Positions 60,533 through 64,000 of a stretch of DNA of 64,000 nt are shown here, in pieces. The stretch lies in the NCBI RefSeq assembly GCF_009882985.1, contig NZ_WTUZ01000010.1, forward strand, positions 558,352 through 622,351, read 5' to 3'. Positions within the stretch are counted from its first letter, which is position 1. Each line of letters begins with the position of its first letter. The notes beneath the pieces were generated by a model. That model had not been told where the DNA came from. It did not search any database and was given only the letters and a program-made list of their open reading frames with translations. The DNA is from Paenibacillus silvestris (GTDB taxonomy: Bacteria; Bacillota; Bacilli; Paenibacillales; NBRC-103111). A program made the position numbers and the translations under genes.

Positions 60533-60541
60533 TCCACTTCA

Positions 60542-60591
60542 AATACGAAAGGGCTGTCTGGCAACTCTGCCAGCAGCCCTTTATTCGTATA
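60542..60591 (+). terminator. Terminator of the yjcZ-like gene
   Basis: A long nested stem: outer ATACGAA with TTCGTAT, inner AAAGGGCTG with CAGCCCTTT and CTGGC with GCCAG around a six-base loop. It lies ten bases after the stop; the T run is weak, so it may also act as an mRNA-stabilising hairpin. Confidence 0.7.
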
Positions 60592-60635
60592 CACGTTTAA
60601 GTGAGTGGTTTGGTGAATCCCGTATTAAGAATGGT

Positions 60636-61790
60636 CTAACCCACCTCAGCATCCTCGGGTCTCAAGATCACGGTCCCGACGCCAAGCAGAATCAGCGCAA
60701 ACAGGGTAAGCACACCCATGTGCATCCACATGTGGGACAAAGACTGCCCCGAAGCCATAAGCTGGATTGCTTCAATGACCCATTTCTGGGGAACGAAATT
60801 GGCAATTTTCTGCATCCACTCCGGCATCAGAGAAATGGGCCAGAAACAGCCGCCTAGCATACAGGTAGGGGTAACGATTAACGAGTTGATCATGCTCATA
60901 TTGGACGCATTCTTCACCAAACCTGCGACTGCGCTGGCAATCCCCATACTCGCTAATAAGAAAAATTCCAACATGACAAATTGTGAGAAGAATGGCAGCC
61001 CATAATCATATAGCGCCACATAACGGGTAATGAGCAAGATAACAAGCACTTGCAAGGTTCCTACAAAAAAGCTGCCGATAAAATTGCCTAGCATAATTTC
61101 GATGGAGCGAACTGGAGCCGTGAAGGTCCTTGCCATGGTCCGCATTCTCCGGTCCTCCATAATGACGGAAATCGTATTGTTGATGACTCCCATCATGAAC
61201 ATCAGCATAAAGCCAATGACGAGATGCATATTCGGATTCACATACAAGTTCAGATCCGTAACACGCGCCTTAACTTGATGCTTCTCCAACTGGGTTAATG
61301 TCTTCTCCACGGCGTCCTGAAGCGGTTTGTCCTGAAGTCCTTGTTTCCGCTGAACATCAACAGTTCCTTGATAGCCTGCAAGGATACTATTCAGCGTTAT
61401 TTTCAACGTAATGGTCGCTTCACTCACACTGAGCTGATACATATCTACTTGCGGCGCGGAACCTTGCAATAACGTTTCACTGAATCCTTCCGGAATGACG
61501 AACGCACCTCCGACCTTTTGCTTCGTAACATCTTCCTTCAAGTCGGCACTGGAAGCCTGTTCCTTCAGACTGTAATCGGGCAACCCTGTCAACTCCTGAA
61601 CCAAGTGAGCCCCTAGCGGTCCGCGGTCCATATTGATATAAGCGATATCAACCTGGTGCTCCTGCTGCTGTCCGAGTACACCAATAATCAAGGAAACTAC
61701 GCCTACCGGGATGATGAGGTACATGAGCAAACCCCGCTTTTGCAAAAGCGTGCGGCGAAGCATATTATAGGCGATATACAAGCTATTCAT
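60636..61790 (-). CDS. ABC-2 type transporter permease (LnrN-like)
   Basis: The 384-residue permease has one N-terminal helix (YLIIPVGVVSLIIGVLG), a large extracytoplasmic loop to residue ~190 and five C-terminal helices, ending GVGTVILRPEDAEVG. The LMPEWMQKIANFVPQKW loop is typical of YhgE/ABC-2 permeases. It overlaps the preceding permease by eight bases. Length and order (ATPase, permease, permease) resemble B. subtilis LnrLMN, a linearmycin-resistance exporter; the actual substrate is unknown. Confidence 0.87.
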   Translation of the reverse strand: MNSLYIAYNMLRRTLLQKRGLLMYLIIPVGVVSLIIGVLGQQQEHQVDIAYINMDRGPLGAHLVQELTGLPDYSLKEQASSADLKEDVTKQKVGGAFVIPEGFSETLLQGSAPQVDMYQLSVSEATITLKITLNSILAGYQGTVDVQRKQGLQDKPLQDAVEKTLTQLEKHQVKARVTDLNLYVNPNMHLVIGFMLMFMMGVINNTISVIMEDRRMRTMARTFTAPVRSIEIMLGNFIGSFFVGTLQVLVILLITRYVALYDYGLPFFSQFVMLEFFLLASMGIASAVAGLVKNASNMSMINSLIVTPTCMLGGCFWPISLMPEWMQKIANFVPQKWVIEAIQLMASGQSLSHMWMHMGVLTLFALILLGVGTVILRPEDAEVG

Positions 61791-62940
61791 GATATCCCGC
61801 CTTTCGGTAAACGATGAAAGAAATGAGCAATATGCCAGCGCTAATGCATCCCAAGACTAACAAATGATGCCCTAAGACGGAGGGTTCACTGCCCAGCATG
61901 ATGCGATACATACTTTGCATAGCCCAGTGATTCAGCGTAAAATTACCAAGCTGATGGAGTAATCCATCAGGCAGCGGTGTAAAGCCTCCGCTTAGAAAGG
62001 ACATTACCATCACCATCATTTGGAAAATGGTTGAGATCCCTTTGGACGATTTCACAATCAGAGCTATTAAAACAGCGAGACTCATGGACGCTATGATGAC
62101 GAAAAAGCAGATTAGTGCCAGTACCCCATACGAATTTCCCCAATCGACATGATAAAAAATAACGGTCGTTCCGACAATGATCGCTGCCTGACAAATCGCA
62201 ATAAAGGTGTTGCCGAGCACCTTGCCGAGTAAAATTGTATACTCACGAACCGGCATCGCATTCAGACGGGCTAGCGTATGTTTATCCTTTTCACCCTGCA
62301 GTGTCATCGCCGTGGACAAACCGGAATATAACAAAAACATGACCAGCATCGATGCGGCGTAATACTGCATAGCGGAATACTGGGAATTACCCTTTGCTAG
62401 ATTGCCTAGCTTGACATGATCAGATGAACCTTGATTCTGCATGGAAGCTGCTGCCTCAGGGCCAATCGTTATCCCGACTGCCTGTCTGTGGTTCACGCTA
62501 TCCAAGAAAGAACGAAGTACCATTTGAGCGGTCAAATTCTGCTCATAATTGTTCCCAAGAATCATTTCCCACTCTGCTTCCTTCCCCGTCATCACACGTG
62601 AACTGAAATCACTAGGGATAACAAGCGCAAATTCAGAGTCCCCTGATTTAAGCCTGTTGACAGCTTCATCGCGTGTCTGCACATTTGAGGTTTGAAGCAA
62701 ACTCCCAATGTCAGGCGAGTGCAGAAAGCCTTCTATGCTCGATTTCAGCTCACCCGAATCTCCTTGTACAACGTCCACTTTCACGGGATTGATAGTCCGA
62801 TCTTCCACTTTGAAAGCTCCAGAAAGTGCCGATCCCAAGATGAAAATGAGCAAGAGAGGCATCGCAAACTGGATGGCCATTACGTATCGCATGCGAAGCA
62901 TTCGCAAAACTTCATATTTTGCAATAATCCATAATTGCAT
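61783..62940 (-). CDS. ABC-2 type transporter permease (LnrM-like)
   Basis: The 385-residue permease starts with YEVLRMLRMRYVMAIQFAMP, one helix, then an extracellular loop (about 35-190) and five further helices including MPVREYTILLGKVLGNTFIA. It pairs with the next permease to form a heterodimeric channel for the ABC ATPase upstream. It starts 12 bases after the ATPase stop and overlaps the second permease by eight bases. The substrate is inferred only as a membrane-active compound or lipid-like molecule. Confidence 0.87.
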   Translation of the reverse strand: MQLWIIAKYEVLRMLRMRYVMAIQFAMPLLLIFILGSALSGAFKVEDRTINPVKVDVVQGDSGELKSSIEGFLHSPDIGSLLQTSNVQTRDEAVNRLKSGDSEFALVIPSDFSSRVMTGKEAEWEMILGNNYEQNLTAQMVLRSFLDSVNHRQAVGITIGPEAAASMQNQGSSDHVKLGNLAKGNSQYSAMQYYAASMLVMFLLYSGLSTAMTLQGEKDKHTLARLNAMPVREYTILLGKVLGNTFIAICQAAIIVGTTVIFYHVDWGNSYGVLALICFFVIIASMSLAVLIALIVKSSKGISTIFQMMVMVMSFLSGGFTPLPDGLLHQLGNFTLNHWAMQSMYRIMLGSEPSVLGHHLLVLGCISAGILLISFIVYRKAGYHE

Positions 62941-62952
62941 CGCGCTCTCCCC

Positions 62953-63888
62953 CTAATCCCGTAAAGTTCTACCGGTCAACGACAGGAATAATGCCTCGAG
63001 ATCCGGTTCTACCTGCGCGAGTGATTGAATTTTGACATTGTGCTTGGATAAAATGAACAGGATATCTTGCAAATAAGCTTGCGACGATCCAACAAGCAAT
63101 TCAAGCGCTTGTTCTTGGGCGTTCACCTGCTTGATTCTAGGATGTTCACGAAGTTCCTTAACCGCATCATCCGTTAAATTTGCTACTTGGAGTATAATCT
63201 TGTTATCCTGTGCAACTTTGCTACGAAGCTCCTCTTGCGTACCGCAAGCAATCAAATGTCCGTGATCCATGATGCCGACACGTGTCGAGATCGCCGATAC
63301 TTCTTCCATGTAATGTGATGTGTAAATGATCGTTGAACCCATACGGTTCAAGGTTTTGACCGACTCCAGGATGTGATTCCGAGATTGCGGATCGATTCCC
63401 ACGGTCGGCTCATCCATAATAATGAGCTTAGGATGGTGCATAATTGCGCAAGCAATATTCAATCTCCTTTTCATCCCACCCGAAAAAGCACTCGGCTTAT
63501 CGCTAGCCCGATCTGATAGCCCGACGAATTCCAGCGCTTCCTTGACACGGTTCTGCAAGAGAGCGCCTCTTAAGCCATAAAGTCTGGCAAAAAACGTAAC
63601 ATTTTCCCTAGCGCTTAAACTTTCGAAGATGGCAAGCTCCTGTGGAACAAGACCAATGAGTCGCTTAACCTCCAGCGTGTCTTTTGCAACGGACAACCCG
63701 TCTACAATCATTTCTCCTCCATCCATTTTGAGTAAGCCGCTTAGCATCTTGATTGTGGTGCTTTTACCTGCTCCGTTTGGGCCCAGCAACCCGAATATTT
63801 CACCTTGCTGAACGGATAAATTCAAATGATCAACGGATATTTGATTACTGTATTTTTTTACAACATTCTTAATTTGTATAAAGCTCAC
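62953..63888 (-). CDS. ABC transporter ATP-binding protein (LnrL-like)
   Basis: The 311-residue ATPase has Walker A LLGPNGAGKSTTIKM, the Q-loop VPQELAIFE, the signature FSGGMKRRLNIA, Walker B LIIMDEPTVGID, the H-loop YTSHYMEE and a C-terminal domain of about 80 residues. It powers the two downstream permeases. It starts at a GTG (63886-63888) with GAGAGG upstream. It is the first gene of the operon visible here. In B. subtilis the two-component genes lnrJK precede it; only 112 bases remain in the window, so that cannot be checked. Confidence 0.93.
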   Translation of the reverse strand: MSFIQIKNVVKKYSNQISVDHLNLSVQQGEIFGLLGPNGAGKSTTIKMLSGLLKMDGGEMIVDGLSVAKDTLEVKRLIGLVPQELAIFESLSARENVTFFARLYGLRGALLQNRVKEALEFVGLSDRASDKPSAFSGGMKRRLNIACAIMHHPKLIIMDEPTVGIDPQSRNHILESVKTLNRMGSTIIYTSHYMEEVSAISTRVGIMDHGHLIACGTQEELRSKVAQDNKIILQVANLTDDAVKELREHPRIKQVNAQEQALELLVGSSQAYLQDILFILSKHNVKIQSLAQVEPDLEALFLSLTGRTLRD

Positions 63889-63964
63889 TTGGATCCTCTC
63901 CCTTATCTCGACGGCTTGAATTACACTTATTGTACTTCAATCAACATACATTTACAGGTAGATT

Positions 63965-63993
63965 AAGTCATCTGACAAGGTGACAAAAGTCAT
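63965..63993. promoter_or_regulatory. Nested direct repeats upstream of the ABC exporter
   Basis: AAGTCAT-C-TGACAA-GG-TGACAA-AAGTCAT: two TGACAA copies eight bases apart, flanked by two direct AAGTCAT copies. This lies about 75 bases before the ATPase start. The layout suggests a binding site for a response regulator or repressor of the exporter. The rest of 63889-64000 contains a TACAAT that could be a -10. Confidence 0.4.
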
Positions 63994-64000
63994 AAACGCT

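Overview
The window reads as a chromosomal segment of a Gram-positive, endospore-forming bacillus, most likely Paenibacillaceae (Paenibacillus or a close relative). The reasons are: strong GGAGG-type ribosome binding sites with several TTG and GTG starts; Bacillales-specific genes (remA, ylbF, ylbG, ylaN, yugN, ccpA, a yjcZ-type spore peptide); a T-box leader on tyrS; and B. subtilis-like gene neighbourhoods (yloA/rqcH-yloB-yloC-remA-gmk; acsA-acuA-acuC-ccpA). Base composition is near-balanced with a few GC-rich patches. I saw no rRNA, tRNA, insertion sequence, phage or CRISPR array. Almost everything is core or shell chromosome.

Layout. 1-9 kb: gmk (cut by the window edge), remA, yicC, a fused homocysteine methyltransferase/methylene-THF reductase, dapF, a Ca-type P-ATPase, and divergent rqcH. 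9-18 kb: gtaB with a PHP phosphoesterase, a LysR regulator, ylbG and ylbF separated by an asparaginase, and an operon of an XPB helicase with an XPB N-domain-like partner. 18-29 kb: two Gfo/Idh/MocA oxidoreductases, a CBS protein, an M20 amidohydrolase, yugN, an FtsW/RodA-type SEDS protein, Asp23, a Ca/H exchanger, ylaN, an HPr/Crh-like protein without the usual N-terminus, a TVP38 membrane protein and a GAF-GGDEF protein. 29-36 kb: rpsD with a leader, T-box-tyrS, and a class A PBP with C-terminal FnIII repeats.

36-48 kb is a carbon-control block: acsA, divergent acuA-acuC (acetyl-CoA synthetase and its acetylation/deacetylation pair, without acuB), a degenerate intergenic repeat, mtnN, ccpA, a zinc-ribbon protein, and a PTS operon (GlcNAc-type IICBA, EI, DJ-1/PfpI). 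A low-complexity Q/N/S/Y-rich protein and a half-size FAD protein follow. 48-52 kb: CoA-binding protein, C39 peptidase, a divergent EPSP synthase, a fluC pair, rhodanese and aroK. 52.8-59 kb: a gluconate-type operon (LacI regulator, LarA-like protein, FGGY kinase, SDR, 6-phosphogluconate dehydrogenase). 59-64 kb: two small hypotheticals, a yjcZ-like peptide with a possible mother-cell sporulation promoter, and an LnrLMN-like ABC exporter.

No wholly new system is obvious. The best leads are the Crh/HPr-like protein lacking the His15 region, the PTS operon carrying its own EI, the Q/N-rich repeat protein, the divergent EPSP synthase, the LarA-like enzyme in a gluconate operon, the tandem degenerate repeats at about 39.2-39.4 kb, and nested direct repeats upstream of the ABC exporter. 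Start codons were revised wherever a ribosome binding site and family length disagreed with the longest open frame. All functional calls rest on reading motifs by eye; no database search was possible.
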